64,000 nucleotides of DNA from Clostridia bacterium. GTDB lineage: Bacteria > Bacillota > Clostridia > Oscillospirales > CAG-272. The DNA is taken from the NCBI GenBank assembly GCA_017453365.1, contig JAFTKH010000017.1, forward strand, positions 51,510-115,509. The letters are read 5' to 3'. Of the stretch, positions 18,921 through 27,346 are shown in pieces (position 1 is the stretch's first letter; every line of letters starts with the position of its first letter). The translations under genes were made by a program, and so were the position numbers. Below the pieces are notes generated by a model. That model saw only the letters and a list, made by a program, of their open reading frames with translations, ran no database searches and had not been told where the DNA came from.

Positions 18921-19375
18921 AAAAAATCTCCCTTCCTCATTTAAGCTTATGACGGAATAGGGAGATTTATTATAAAATCAGTAGAATACGTATCCTTCAT
19001 ACTTAAGCTGAAGGTCGAAGGGGAGTGTTCCGACTGCATCCGCCCTCACGCACTGCCGCGATGCATTCCATCGCAAGCCTTTTAATATTTCATACGCCCT
19101 CATCGAGAATTTCGGGAACGGGAGGAAGCTCGGCAACCTTATGCTACACGTCAAGCACGTGATTAACCGCACGCTCATGTTTGGTTTCCCTGCCCATATT
19201 AAGGTTAGCAACGTTTATAAATCCTAAATTTCCGGTCATGAATCAGGTCCTGACGGTCAAGCTCCTTCATATTTTTCCTTTTTTGAATAATCATCGCCAA
19301 TTACGTCAATATTTCTAAAGACGTGCTAATATTTGCAACACACAAAGCAATTAAAGTTATTAAAAAGGAGAAAAA
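18921..19375. other. 455-base interval holding gene remains
   Basis: Between TspO and spoIIR no intact gene is visible. The minus strand carries a decayed reading frame (19003-19239, separate entry). The last 100 bases are AT-rich and probably contain the spoIIR promoter, but I could not find a convincing sigma-F or sigma-A pair. Confidence 0.5.
19003..19239 (-). pseudogene. Decayed gene fragment of unknown family
   Basis: Reading down from ATG 19239 gives protein-like sequence with the codon style of the neighbours (NLNMGRETKHERAVNHVLDV, HKVAELPPVPEILDEGV, NIKRLAMECIAAVREGG) broken by two in-frame stops (TAG, TGA). An uninterrupted but less natural reading exists in another frame at 18978-19211. 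I cannot assign a family. It is most simply a short remnant of a lost gene; sequencing error is less likely with two stops. Confidence 0.4.
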
Positions 19376-19984
19376 ATGAAAGCGTTTATTTATTGTATTA
19401 CGTCGCTCCTACTTGTTACGTTAGTTATAGCGGCTGTGCCGACGGAAAGCGAGGCGGCAATCTACGAGGATACGGTAAGGCTACATATTCTCGCAAGCTC
19501 GGATAAGGATGAGGACCAGGAAATAAAGCTCGCTATACGTGACCGTGTGCTGGAGAAGTACGGCACGGCGCTGAAGGGATATTCAGATGCGGACGAGGCG
19601 GAGAATAAAATCGGTGAGCTCCTCAAATACATTGAGAGCGATGTGGACGTTTGGCTCTGCGAGCTCGGTGCCGATTATACCTCGACGGTTACGCTCGGGC
19701 GCGAATGGTACGACACGAGGGAATACGAGGATTTCACCCTGCCGAAGGGGATATACACCTCACTCATAATAGAGCTCGGAGAGGGGGCAGGCAAAAACTG
19801 GTGGTGCGTTATGTTCCCTCCAATGTGTCTCGATATAGCAACGGAGAGTGCGCCTGCCGACGACGCCACGGTGGATTACACGAATGAGGAAACGAGGCTT
19901 ATATCGGGCGGTGGCTACAGTATAAAGTTTAAGCTGCTCGAGCTTGTGAGCGAGGTGGCCTCAAAAATCTCAAAAAACGGTTGA
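19376..19984 (+). CDS. Stage II sporulation protein R
   Basis: SpoIIR is made in the forespore and secreted into the intermembrane space, where it triggers SpoIIGA to activate pro-sigma-E in the mother cell. The 202-residue product has an N-terminal signal/anchor helix (residues 5-22) and the family core VRLHILASSDKDEDQEIKLAIRD, followed by GIYTSLIIELGEGAGKNWWCVMFPPMCL. AAGGAG lies six bases before ATG 19376. It marks the host as a spore former, or a recent descendant of one. Confidence 0.9.
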   Translation: MKAFIYCITSLLLVTLVIAAVPTESEAAIYEDTVRLHILASSDKDEDQEIKLAIRDRVLEKYGTALKGYSDADEAENKIGELLKYIESDVDVWLCELGADYTSTVTLGREWYDTREYEDFTLPKGIYTSLIIELGEGAGKNWWCVMFPPMCLDIATESAPADDATVDYTNEETRLISGGGYSIKFKLLELVSEVASKISKNG

Positions 19985-20009
19985 TTTTCGCCCCTTTTTA
20001 TGCTAATAT
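19981..20009 (+). promoter_or_regulatory. Possible smpB promoter
   Basis: TTGATT (19981-19986), 17 bases and TAATAT (20004-20009). It overlaps the end of spoIIR. The -10 is weak. Confidence 0.4.
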
Positions 20010-20040
20010 AGTTTAAGAAAACGTTTTGCGAGGTGGCCGA

Positions 20041-20511
20041 ATGGCAGAAAAGGATAAAAGCTCCTCACGTGTTATAACAGAGAACAGAGGGGCAAGACAC
20101 GATTACTTTGTAATAGAAACCTTTGAGGCGGGGATTGAGCTTTTCGGCACAGAGGTCAAGTCCCTACGGCGCGGGGGAGTCAATCTCAAGGACTCGTACT
20201 GTGACATCGACGGGGGCGAGCTTTTCGCTCTCGGGGTACATATAAGCCCATACGAGCAGGGCAACATCTTCAACCGCGACCCACTGCGGCCAAAGAAGCT
20301 CCTAATGCACAAATCCGAGATAATGAAGCTGACGGGTCTCGTCTCACGCGACGGGTACACGCTCGTCCCGCTCTCCCTGTACTTCAAGGGCTCGAGGGTC
20401 AAAATGGCGCTCGGCTTATGCAAGGGTAAGAAGAATTACGACAAGCGCGAGGCTATGGCGAAGCGCGACGCCGACAGAGATATCGAGCGCGCGATGAAGG
20501 ATAGGTATTAA
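20041..20511 (+). CDS. SsrA-binding protein SmpB
   Basis: SmpB carries tmRNA to stalled ribosomes for trans-translation. The 156-residue protein shows the family core: ENRGARHDYFVIETFEAGIE, GTEVKSLRRGGVNLKDSY, FNRDPLRPKKLLMHKSEI, and a basic tail ending in KRDADRDIERAMK. ATG 20041 is taken as the start because GAGGTGG sits just upstream; the in-frame TTG at 20026 would place the ribosome binding site inside the gene. No tmRNA gene was recognised in the window. Confidence 0.95.
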   Translation: MAEKDKSSSRVITENRGARHDYFVIETFEAGIELFGTEVKSLRRGGVNLKDSYCDIDGGELFALGVHISPYEQGNIFNRDPLRPKKLLMHKSEIMKLTGLVSRDGYTLVPLSLYFKGSRVKMALGLCKGKKNYDKREAMAKRDADRDIERAMKDRY

Positions 20512-20540
20512 TTAGCCGGCAAGGTCAGCTGTCATCATTC

Positions 20541-20577
20541 GTTAAAAAAACAGGGCTTGAAGCCCTGTTTTTTTAAC
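20541..20577. terminator. Bidirectional terminator
   Basis: A 37-base palindrome, GTTAAAAAAACAGGGCTT plus its complement around one base, has T runs on both strands. It ends smpB and overlaps the stop codon of the convergent aldo/keto reductase gene. Confidence 0.92.
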
Positions 20578-21511
20578 ATTTATTCCACAGTCTTGGGTCA
20601 ACGACCCTCTTATCAATATCAGAAAAGGCTTCTCGAAGCTCGGATATCTCCTCTTCGGTAAGCGGGCGCGTCTTATCAATCAAGGCGGCATTCGCTGAAA
20701 CCTGCTCGGGGGTCTGGCAGCCGAGGACTACAGACGTCACTCCCGGGATGGATAGGACGAACGAGACCGCGAGCACCTCGGGTGACATACCGAATTTCTC
20801 GGACAGTACCAAGAACTTACTGAGTGCGGGCGCGGCGAAGCTCATCTTCGGGGAGAGCTCCTCGGGCTTCATAAATACTATGCCCTGAAGGAATACGCTC
20901 CTGACGTAAATCTGCATTCCCGCCTCGGCAAGGGCAGCAATACCGCCGTCGTTTATTCTCCCGTGGTCGAAGACGTTCAAGGGTATCTGCACTCCCTCGA
21001 AGCCCGAGGCGGCAATAGCGCGGTAATCGTGCTCGGAGTATGCGCTCGTAGCTATCAGGCGCGCTTTTCCCTCTCTCTTTATCCTTCGGAACTCTTCGAT
21101 TACAGTATCGGGGTCAGCTATATAATCCTCGAAGTTATGCAGCATCATCACGTCAACGCAATCGAGACCGAGCGTCTTTAGCGAGCGCTCTGCCTGTCTT
21201 CTTATATCCGCGCGGAGTGTCTCGGGAGAGGAGTGGTCGAGGGGGCCTATCTTCGTCACTATAAGCGGACGCTTCTCTTCCCCGAGAGTACGCAGCCAGC
21301 TGCCTATCACCCTCTCGGAGTCACCGTAATTGTTCGCGGTATCGAGCATATTGACACCCGAGGAGAGCGCGGAATTCAGGATTTCGTAAGCGTAGGTCTC
21401 GCTCGGCTTCTCGGTCTTACCCGTTATGCCGTAATTCATACCGAGCTGAACCGTACCGAGAGAGAAGGCGGATATTTTCATTCCTCTTTTTTCATTATAT
21501 CTCATTTTCAC
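20573..21511 (-). CDS. Aldo/keto reductase
   Basis: The 312-residue protein is an NAD(P)H-dependent carbonyl reductase of the (beta/alpha)8 type. ISAFSLGTVQLGMNYG, DTANNYGDSERVIGSWL (active-site Asp and Tyr), the Lys of VTKIG, VDVMMLHNFEDY (His) and a final GVTSVVLGCQTPEQV cofactor segment follow the family order. Its start is four bases after the stop of the SDR gene, and GGTGAGGTG serves as ribosome binding site. In the AraC-SDR-AKR operon it probably interconverts a sugar or polyol intermediate; the substrate is unknown. Confidence 0.87.
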   Translation of the reverse strand: MKMRYNEKRGMKISAFSLGTVQLGMNYGITGKTEKPSETYAYEILNSALSSGVNMLDTANNYGDSERVIGSWLRTLGEEKRPLIVTKIGPLDHSSPETLRADIRRQAERSLKTLGLDCVDVMMLHNFEDYIADPDTVIEEFRRIKREGKARLIATSAYSEHDYRAIAASGFEGVQIPLNVFDHGRINDGGIAALAEAGMQIYVRSVFLQGIVFMKPEELSPKMSFAAPALSKFLVLSEKFGMSPEVLAVSFVLSIPGVTSVVLGCQTPEQVSANAALIDKTRPLTEEEISELREAFSDIDKRVVDPRLWNKC

Positions 21512-21514
21512 ACC

Positions 21515-22309
21515 TCACCAGATAGTCCATCCGCCGTCCATAACGAGAGTAGCTCCCGTCACGTAGCCCGAGGCATCGGATGCAAGAAAAACGACAGGCC
21601 CCTTTATATCGTCCTCGCCCGCCCATTTACCGAGGGGGCAGTTCTCTATATATGTTTCGGTAAATTTTCTTCCGTCCCCGCTTGCGCCGGCGAGGGAGGG
21701 ATTAAATCCGCCGGGGGCGATACTGTTTACTCTGATACCGTCGCGGCCATACCTTCCCGCCATAAAACGGGTCATCCCCTCCATCGCCCATTTTTCCGTC
21801 GTGTAATTGACGGGCTGCTCACGCATAGACTCGGGATAAAATGGGAAATGCGGGCAGTCGAGGCCGCGCATAGAGCTGATATTTATAATGCTACCGCCGC
21901 CCGCAACCTTCATATACGGGATTACCGCCTGTGACAAAAGGAGCTGTCCTGTCAGGTTTGTGTTAACGGAGTCCTGTAGCTTCTCACGCGTCGCGTTATC
22001 AAGCGAGGTTAGATTACTCCTGTCAACGGCATTGTTAACAAGGATATCTATCCTACCGAAGCGCGCTATTACGTCCTCTACAAGCTTCGTTATCGAGGCG
22101 TCGGACGAAAGGTCGAGGGAAAGCCCCACGGCACCTCTGCCAAGCTCCTCTGCAAGCTCCCTGCATTTCTCACTGTTTCTCGATGCTATAACGACGGTAG
22201 CGCCCGCCTCGGCAAGTCCCCTGGATATAGACGTGCCGTATAGGCCCCTTCCGCCCGTTACGATTGCGACCTTACCCGTAAGGTCAAAAAGCTCTTTTAC
22301 GTTCTTCAT
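21515..22309 (-). CDS. Short-chain dehydrogenase/reductase
   Basis: This 264-residue classical SDR has a cofactor loop (TGGRGLYG), NNAV, the catalytic Ser in INISSMRG, and the YTTEK active-site Tyr-Lys pair. A final PVVFLASDASGYVTGATLVMDGGWTIW is typical of gluconate 5-dehydrogenase and KDG-pathway relatives. These enzymes oxidise or reduce sugar acids with NAD(P). The start overlaps the stop of the AraC gene by four bases (ATGA), so it is translationally coupled to that regulator. A role in hexuronate or sugar-acid metabolism is inferred from similarity and context. Confidence 0.87.
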   Translation of the reverse strand: MKNVKELFDLTGKVAIVTGGRGLYGTSISRGLAEAGATVVIASRNSEKCRELAEELGRGAVGLSLDLSSDASITKLVEDVIARFGRIDILVNNAVDRSNLTSLDNATREKLQDSVNTNLTGQLLLSQAVIPYMKVAGGGSIINISSMRGLDCPHFPFYPESMREQPVNYTTEKWAMEGMTRFMAGRYGRDGIRVNSIAPGGFNPSLAGASGDGRKFTETYIENCPLGKWAGEDDIKGPVVFLASDASGYVTGATLVMDGGWTIW

Positions 22310-23196
22310 ACATTTTCCTCTCTGTTTTGTCTTCTGTATTCCTCGGGTGAAATTCCCGTTTTTTTCTTAAACAGCTTAAAGAAGCCGTTGTAGCTTAAAT
22401 ATCCCGTATCCAACGCGATAGCGGCAAGCGGCTTATCGGTATTCGCGAGAAGATATTTCGCCGCATCCAACCGTGCGCGCATTACGTATTCTCCGAAGCT
22501 CTCGCCAAAGCACTGTCTGAAAACTCTCGCCGTCTGTCTCTCACCGAGATGTACGGCACTCGCGAGCTCTCCGAGTCTGGGAGTTTTATTAAAGCTGACG
22601 GTAACGTATTCCTCCATAACGGAGCGAATGAGGTTGCAGTCCTCGCTCTCCGTATATCTGCCGTCATCCTGCCCTCCCTCGCACTCTGCGCCGAGGTCAT
22701 AAAAGAGGTCGGTTACAAGCAGTCCGAAGAAAGACGAAAGCCGCTCCTCGCTGCATATATTTTTGGAGTAATATTCATAGAATATATGCTCAAGATACTC
22801 CGTGTATTTTCTCCCTCCAGAAAGCTTTACAACCTCCTCGGTTTTCGATAGAACACTCGAAAAGCGGGAGAACACCAAGCCCTTTCTCTTCGCATTTTTC
22901 ACAATCGAAAAGGAAAAGCTGGTCTTTATTCCGTCTGATATAGCGAATCCCTTATGCACAGTACCGGGTGGGACTATCAAAAGCTCTCCGCCCTCTGCCG
23001 TATAGCTTCCGTGCTCGGTTTCGAGGACTCCCTCGCCCTCAATGACCGCGTGCACCTCGAAGCTCGAATGGCTGTGCACACTGCTTTTATACGCATCCTT
23101 TCCCCGCAGGTCGAAAAAACCGCCCGACATAGTAATCAGAATCCGCGCATCGCCAATATCCAATTCAAGGTGGTATTCGTTCTTATTTCTTCCCAT
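22306..23196 (-). CDS. AraC-family regulator of the SDR/AKR operon
   Basis: The protein has 296 residues. Start ATG 23196 is chosen because GGTGGAGG lies five bases upstream and the promoter -10 lies beyond it; an upstream in-frame start at 23268 would precede the promoter. Residues about 25-105 are a cupin sensor (HSHSSFEVHAVIEGEGVLET, IVPPGTVHKGF). Residues about 195-290 are the AraC DNA-binding domain (LGELASAVHLGERQTARVFRQ, GYLSYNGFFKLFKKKTGISPEEYRR). It likely controls its own operon and the divergent dehydrogenase gene. Confidence 0.88.
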   Translation of the reverse strand: MGRNKNEYHLELDIGDARILITMSGGFFDLRGKDAYKSSVHSHSSFEVHAVIEGEGVLETEHGSYTAEGGELLIVPPGTVHKGFAISDGIKTSFSFSIVKNAKRKGLVFSRFSSVLSKTEEVVKLSGGRKYTEYLEHIFYEYYSKNICSEERLSSFFGLLVTDLFYDLGAECEGGQDDGRYTESEDCNLIRSVMEEYVTVSFNKTPRLGELASAVHLGERQTARVFRQCFGESFGEYVMRARLDAAKYLLANTDKPLAAIALDTGYLSYNGFFKLFKKKTGISPEEYRRQNREENV

Positions 23197-23212
23197 ACTT
23201 GCCTCCACCTTT

Positions 23213-23241
23213 AGTATAATGCAAACGCAAAGTTTTTTCAA
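23213..23241 (-). promoter_or_regulatory. Promoter of the AraC-SDR-AKR operon
   Basis: Minus strand TTGAAA (23241-23236), 17 bases, TATACT (23218-23213), just upstream of the ribosome binding site. Confidence 0.75.
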
Positions 23242-23297
23242 GTAGCAAAAGAGATACTGTTCCGACATTTTTATGGAGAGAAAGTCTTTTTCGTTTA

Positions 23298-23326
23298 TTT
23301 ACACCAACGTACCGCGGTAGTATAAT
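23298..23326 (+). promoter_or_regulatory. Promoter of the Gfo/Idh/MocA gene
   Basis: TTTACA (23298-23303), 17 bases, TATAAT (23321-23326), divergent from the AraC promoter with the two -35 boxes 56 bases apart, leaving room for a shared regulator site. Confidence 0.75.
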
Positions 23327-23363
23327 AGTTTCAAAGACAAAAAGCTCAAAGGGGAAAAAGAAA

Positions 23364-24287
23364 ATGAAAATCGCAATGCTCGGAATGGTTGACGGAAACG
23401 GACACCCGTACTCGTGGAGCGCTATGTTCAACGGATATGACAAAGCGGAAATGGAAAAGTGCCCGTTTCCCGTAATACCGAGATATCTCGAGAAGGAACC
23501 GAAGGAGAGCTTCGGTGTAAAGGGCGCACGTGTTACGCATATATGGTGCGACAACCCGGAGGATTCAAAAAGGGTGGCGAGATCCTCGCTGATACCGAAC
23601 GTAGTCGAGCGCCCCGAGGACGTGCTCGGAGAGGTAGATGCGGTCATAATAGCAACCGATAAGGGGTGGGAGCACGTATGGCGTGCGGAGCCCTTTATTA
23701 AGGCGGGACTGCCTGTATTTATTGACAAGCCGCTCGCGGACAACGAAGACGACCTCAAGACCTTTATCGAATGGCATAAGGCAGGGGCTCGGATAATGTC
23801 GTCGAGCTCGCTCCGCTACACCAAGGAATATACCCCATATTTCGAGTCGACACACGAGCTCGGGGCTCTTCGTTACATAAATATGACCATGAACAAGAGC
23901 TGGGAGCGCTACGGAATACATGCGCTCGAGCCCGTGTTCAGGATAACGGGCCCCGGTTACGTATCGGTAAGGAATACCGGAGATGCGGAGAAAAATATAA
24001 TACACCTTAAGCACCGTGACGGAATTGATATCAACCTCGCTGTGATAAAGGATATAGCGGCATCGGAGCTTAAGCTCGTCGGAACGCACGATAGCGTATG
24101 CGTGCCCCTAAAGGACAGCTACTATGCCTTCCACCGTCAGCTCGAGTGCTTCGTGGATTATGCGAGCGGCGGTGAGCCCTCCTTCCCCTTTTCCGACACT
24201 GTTGAGCTTATGAAGATAATTATTGCAGGCATCAAGAGCCGCGGCGAGGGCGGACGCGAGGTGCCCCTCACAGAGATAAATTTATAA
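23364..24287 (+). CDS. Gfo/Idh/MocA-family oxidoreductase
   Basis: The 307-residue protein has an N-terminal Rossmann fold (MKIAMLGMVDGNGH), the DAVIIATDKGWEHV segment, and the family signature PVFIDKPLADN with the catalytic-region EKP-like Lys. A C-terminal alpha/beta domain follows. Such enzymes oxidise or reduce sugars and inositols with NAD(P). The usual GxGxxG nucleotide loop is replaced by GMVDGNG, a known variation in some subfamilies. It is divergent from the AraC-SDR-AKR operon and probably acts on the same sugar. Confidence 0.83.
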   Translation: MKIAMLGMVDGNGHPYSWSAMFNGYDKAEMEKCPFPVIPRYLEKEPKESFGVKGARVTHIWCDNPEDSKRVARSSLIPNVVERPEDVLGEVDAVIIATDKGWEHVWRAEPFIKAGLPVFIDKPLADNEDDLKTFIEWHKAGARIMSSSSLRYTKEYTPYFESTHELGALRYINMTMNKSWERYGIHALEPVFRITGPGYVSVRNTGDAEKNIIHLKHRDGIDINLAVIKDIAASELKLVGTHDSVCVPLKDSYYAFHRQLECFVDYASGGEPSFPFSDTVELMKIIIAGIKSRGEGGREVPLTEINL

Positions 24288-24293
24288 AATTTT

Positions 24294-24335
24294 GGCGGTC
24301 CGTGCAATTTAGGAGCAGGGACCGCCGGTTTTTTA
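24294..24335. terminator. Terminator between convergent genes
   Basis: GGCGGTCCGTGC and GCAGGGACCGCC pair across a short loop and are followed by GGTTTTTTATTT on the plus strand. It overlaps the stop of the ATPase gene. Confidence 0.85.
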
Positions 24336-26180
24336 TTTATTTTTTCTGCTTGGCAGCTTCATCGCGCGCATAGCGTTCAGTATAGCTATTACAGCTACAC
24401 CGACGTCGGCGAAGACGGCGAGCCACATTCCTCCGATATCAAATGAAACGAGGAGCAGCACCAACAGCTTTACAGATATAGCGAAGACTATATTTTCCTT
24501 CGCTATAGTCAGCGTTCTTCTAGCACCTCGTACGGTATCGGGAAGGCGCGAGAGATTATCCGAGACAATCACCGCATCGGCGGCCTCGATAGCACTGTCA
24601 GAGCCAACACCGCCCATAGCGATACCAACGTCCGCGCGAGCAAGCGACGGGGCATCGTTTATACCGTCGCCGACGAAGAGCGTCGCACCCGAGGAAGAGT
24701 CTATTATGTGCTCTAGAAGCTCGAATTTTCCCTCGGGAGTGAGCTCTGCGCGGTACTCGTCTATACCCAGCTCCTCGGACACCGACCTTACGGCCGCTTC
24801 ATTATCGCCCGAGAGTATATAGGTACGCTTAACGCCGAGGGCGCGAAGCTCTTGAAGGGCCTCCCTTGCCTCGTCCTTTACGGTATCGAAAAGAGTGATA
24901 GCACCGATATAAACGCCGTCACGCGCGACGTACACGGCACCCGCAGGCACGTCGTCCGGAAGAGCCACGTCAAGTGACAGAAGGAGCTTCTCCGTTCCTA
25001 CTGCGACCCGAGCATCGCCGACTGTTGCTACGACGCCCGCACCGCCTATCTCCTCTATATCTTGCGACCGGCTACGGCTCCTTGCGGCGCGCTTGATAGC
25101 CTCGGCTATCGGGTGGGTCGAGCCAAACTCCGCAGATGCGGCGAGATATAAAAGCTCCTCCTCATCAACACCGCAGGGATGGAGCGCCGACACGGAAAGC
25201 TCGCCCCGAGTGAGCGTTCCCGTTTTATCGAAAACTGCATTTTCTATTCGGGAAATGGCGGAAAAGGTATTGCCGCCCTTATATAGAATTCCGCGAGATG
25301 CAGCGCCGCCGATACCGCCGAAGAACGCCATAGGCACGGAGATAACGAGCGCACAGGGGCAGGATACTACAAGGAAGGAAAGCGCGCGGTAGACACTGTC
25401 GCGAAGCGGCAGCAGGTTGAATATAGGCGGTACCGCCGCCATAAGTATAGCGAGAACTATTACCGCAGGGGTATAGTAACGCGAGAATTTCGTAATGAAG
25501 CTCTCCTCGCGCGATTTACGCTCCTCCGCGCTCTCGACGAGCTCGAGTATTCTCGTGGCAGAGGACTGCTCAAGGGTATGGACGGTGCGGCAAACGACGG
25601 CACCGCCTATAACGACACAGCCGCTCTCGATAAGCGAGCCGGGCTCAATACGTCTTGGCAGGTGCTCTCCCGTAAGTGCCGAGGTATCAAGCTCGGCCGT
25701 ACCCGACTCGACTACCGAGTCGAGAGGAACGCGCTCCCCCGCTCTTACGAGTATCACCGTTCCGACCTCAACATCCTCGGCATCGATTACGCACTCCTCT
25801 CCGTCGGACAGAACGGTTGCGGTATCGGGACAGATATCGAGGAGCGTTTTTATCGCATTTCTCGACCTGCCGACTGCGCGGTGCTCAAAATACTCGCCTA
25901 CAAGAAAGAAGAGCATAACCGCAACGCCCTCAACGTACTCGCCTATAACGAATGCGCCGATAGAGGCAATACACATCAAAAATTTCTCATCAAGAAAATC
26001 AAGTCTTCTTATTCCGCGAAGGGCGTCAAGAAAGACACCGGAGCCCGATATCAAAAGAGCCAAGGACAGAAGTATCAGGGCGGGAATATCTATGTTTAGA
26101 AAATGGAGTACCGCTCCGGGGATAAAGAGGACCAGCCCTGCCGCAATGCGGAAGGGCTCGCCCAAAAGAAGCTTTTTCAT
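24333..26180 (-). CDS. Heavy-metal P1B-type ATPase (Zn/Cd/Co-type)
   Basis: The 615-residue protein pumps metal ions out of the cell. It has the SCPCALVISVP metal-site motif (CPC), DKTGTLTRGE with the phosphorylated Asp318, the HPIAEAIKRA class motif, GDGINDAPSLA, and about eight membrane helices. It lacks the usual N-terminal metal-binding domain, which is instead supplied by the separate HMA protein just upstream, overlapping by four bases. The CPC sequence together with the ArsR/CadC-like regulator favours zinc, cadmium or lead over copper; the exact metal is not provable here. Confidence 0.92.
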   Translation of the reverse strand: MKKLLLGEPFRIAAGLVLFIPGAVLHFLNIDIPALILLSLALLISGSGVFLDALRGIRRLDFLDEKFLMCIASIGAFVIGEYVEGVAVMLFFLVGEYFEHRAVGRSRNAIKTLLDICPDTATVLSDGEECVIDAEDVEVGTVILVRAGERVPLDSVVESGTAELDTSALTGEHLPRRIEPGSLIESGCVVIGGAVVCRTVHTLEQSSATRILELVESAEERKSREESFITKFSRYYTPAVIVLAILMAAVPPIFNLLPLRDSVYRALSFLVVSCPCALVISVPMAFFGGIGGAASRGILYKGGNTFSAISRIENAVFDKTGTLTRGELSVSALHPCGVDEEELLYLAASAEFGSTHPIAEAIKRAARSRSRSQDIEEIGGAGVVATVGDARVAVGTEKLLLSLDVALPDDVPAGAVYVARDGVYIGAITLFDTVKDEAREALQELRALGVKRTYILSGDNEAAVRSVSEELGIDEYRAELTPEGKFELLEHIIDSSSGATLFVGDGINDAPSLARADVGIAMGGVGSDSAIEAADAVIVSDNLSRLPDTVRGARRTLTIAKENIVFAISVKLLVLLLVSFDIGGMWLAVFADVGVAVIAILNAMRAMKLPSRKNK

Positions 26181-26395
26181 CTTTTCGTTACCTCAATATC
26201 CTTTGAGAACGCGCGGCACTCCTTCTCAACTATGGCCGCAACCTCTTCGGCCGCAAGGCCGCTCTCGACGGTCAATCTCTCCGAGATGAAGTTTATCTGG
26301 CAGGAGTCTATCCCCTCCTTCCCCTCTATCTGCCTCGCAAGCTTACCTGCACAATTCGGGCAATCGATGCCCGTGACGTTAAATTTGAATTTCAT
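26177..26395 (-). CDS. Heavy-metal-associated (HMA) domain protein
   Basis: The 72-residue protein is one ferredoxin-like HMA domain with the metal-binding motif GIDCPNCAGKL (CxxC). It probably hands metal to the ATPase, whose own N-terminal domain is missing. AAAGGAG precedes ATG 26395. It is second in the operon after the ArsR regulator. Confidence 0.9.
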   Translation of the reverse strand: MKFKFNVTGIDCPNCAGKLARQIEGKEGIDSCQINFISERLTVESGLAAEEVAAIVEKECRAFSKDIEVTKR

Positions 26396-26407
26396 AATAT
26401 TTCTCCT

Positions 26408-26773
26408 TTATTCATTAATATGCTCAAGTGCTTTTTCTATAATATCGCGAACGTGGTCGTCGGCGAGAGAATATATAACGTTTTTTCCCTCGCGTCTGTA
26501 TCTGACAAGGTCGCTCTGACGGAGCACCTTCAGCTGGTGCGAAACGGCAGATTTCGTCATCGATAGGGTCTCTGCGATATCGCAAACGCATAGAGGCTCG
26601 CGGTCTATGGCGAAAAGTATACGAAGACGGGTAGAGTCTCCGAGAAGCTTAAAGAAATCCGAGAGATCGTAGGTGGTCTCGTCGGCAGGAAGGCTCTCCC
26701 CCACACGCATCACCGTATCGTGGTGTATTTCGTGAAGAGAGCATTCGGGGAGCTTAATTTTGTTTTTTTCCAT
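26408..26773 (-). CDS. ArsR/SmtB-family metal-sensing repressor
   Basis: The 121-residue winged-helix repressor contains the metal-site motif PLCVCDIAETL in helix alpha3 and the recognition helix SKSAVSHQLKVLR-like segment (MTKSAVSHQLKVLRQSDLV). An N-terminal extension with a Cys and two His (LPECSLHEIHHDTV) resembles CadC, which uses such residues to bind Cd, Pb or Zn. It should leave the DNA when metal binds. AAGGAGT precedes ATG 26773. It leads the operon and faces its own operator. Confidence 0.93.
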   Translation of the reverse strand: MEKNKIKLPECSLHEIHHDTVMRVGESLPADETTYDLSDFFKLLGDSTRLRILFAIDREPLCVCDIAETLSMTKSAVSHQLKVLRQSDLVRYRREGKNVIYSLADDHVRDIIEKALEHINE

Positions 26774-26787
26774 TTTTACTCCTTAAT

Positions 26788-26846
26788 AGTTGAACGGTTG
26801 TTCAACTGTTTGATATCATTTTAGCAAACTCAAAAGCATTTGTCAA
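26788..26846 (-). promoter_or_regulatory. Promoter and ArsR-type operator of the metal operon
   Basis: Minus strand TTGACA (26846-26841), 17 bases, TAAAAT (26823-26818). Between the -10 and the start codon is a perfect palindrome AGTTGAAC-GGTT-GTTCAACT (26788-26807), close to known SmtB/CadC-type operators with TGAAC half-sites. Its place over the transcription start fits repression. Confidence 0.85.
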
Positions 26847-26896
26847 TAGGAAAAGAAAAAAAACGGCATTTTTTCCGTGGTGACGGATAAAAGCCG

Positions 26897-27346
26897 TTAT
26901 TTTCCGATTATTTTACGCGCACAGCGCTTCGCGGTACGTAGCGTTCGATAGGCTATCGAGCGGATAGGATATATAAAGCACCAGAGTCGTGCGTAAAGCC
27001 TATATCTCCTGTTTTCTACCGAAATATGCTTCCCTGCTCTGTTAAATTCGGTGAGAACACCTATTATTCTGTCCTTGCTGACATACTCGCGGACATAGGT
27101 GTTATCGCCTCTTATCACGTAGTGGTCTTCCTTCACGGCTATGACGCGGTGAAGGATATATTTCCCCGTACCGTCGCGGTAGAGGGCTACGTCATACTTT
27201 TTCAGCTCACCGCGCGGAGCCTCCAATATTACCATATCCCTATCGGTTTTAAAGAGAGGTCTCATGCTCACCCCTTTCGTCACCGAGGCATAGGCTCCGT
27301 GCACTTTAAGCTCCTCCTCTATAAGCTTTCTCGCGTTATCAAGCAT
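26897..27346 (-). CDS. S26B-type signal peptidase-like protein without membrane anchor
   Basis: The 149-residue protein resembles signal peptidases of the SipW/S26B type. SVTKGVSMRPLF carries the Ser nucleophile (Ser27), YILHRVI carries His66 where bacterial S26A enzymes have Lys, and VIRGDNTYVRE is the conserved Gly-Asp-Asn segment. The usual N-terminal membrane helix is absent; a weakly hydrophobic stretch (LWCFIYPIRSIAY) occurs near the basic C-terminus. The start ATG overlaps the PqqD-like gene by eight bases. Such pairs occur in gut Clostridia, some near radical SAM peptide-modifying enzymes (from memory), but no precursor lies beside it here. Confidence 0.72.
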   Translation of the reverse strand: MLDNARKLIEEELKVHGAYASVTKGVSMRPLFKTDRDMVILEAPRGELKKYDVALYRDGTGKYILHRVIAVKEDHYVIRGDNTYVREYVSKDRIIGVLTEFNRAGKHISVENRRYRLYARLWCFIYPIRSIAYRTLRTAKRCARKIIGK

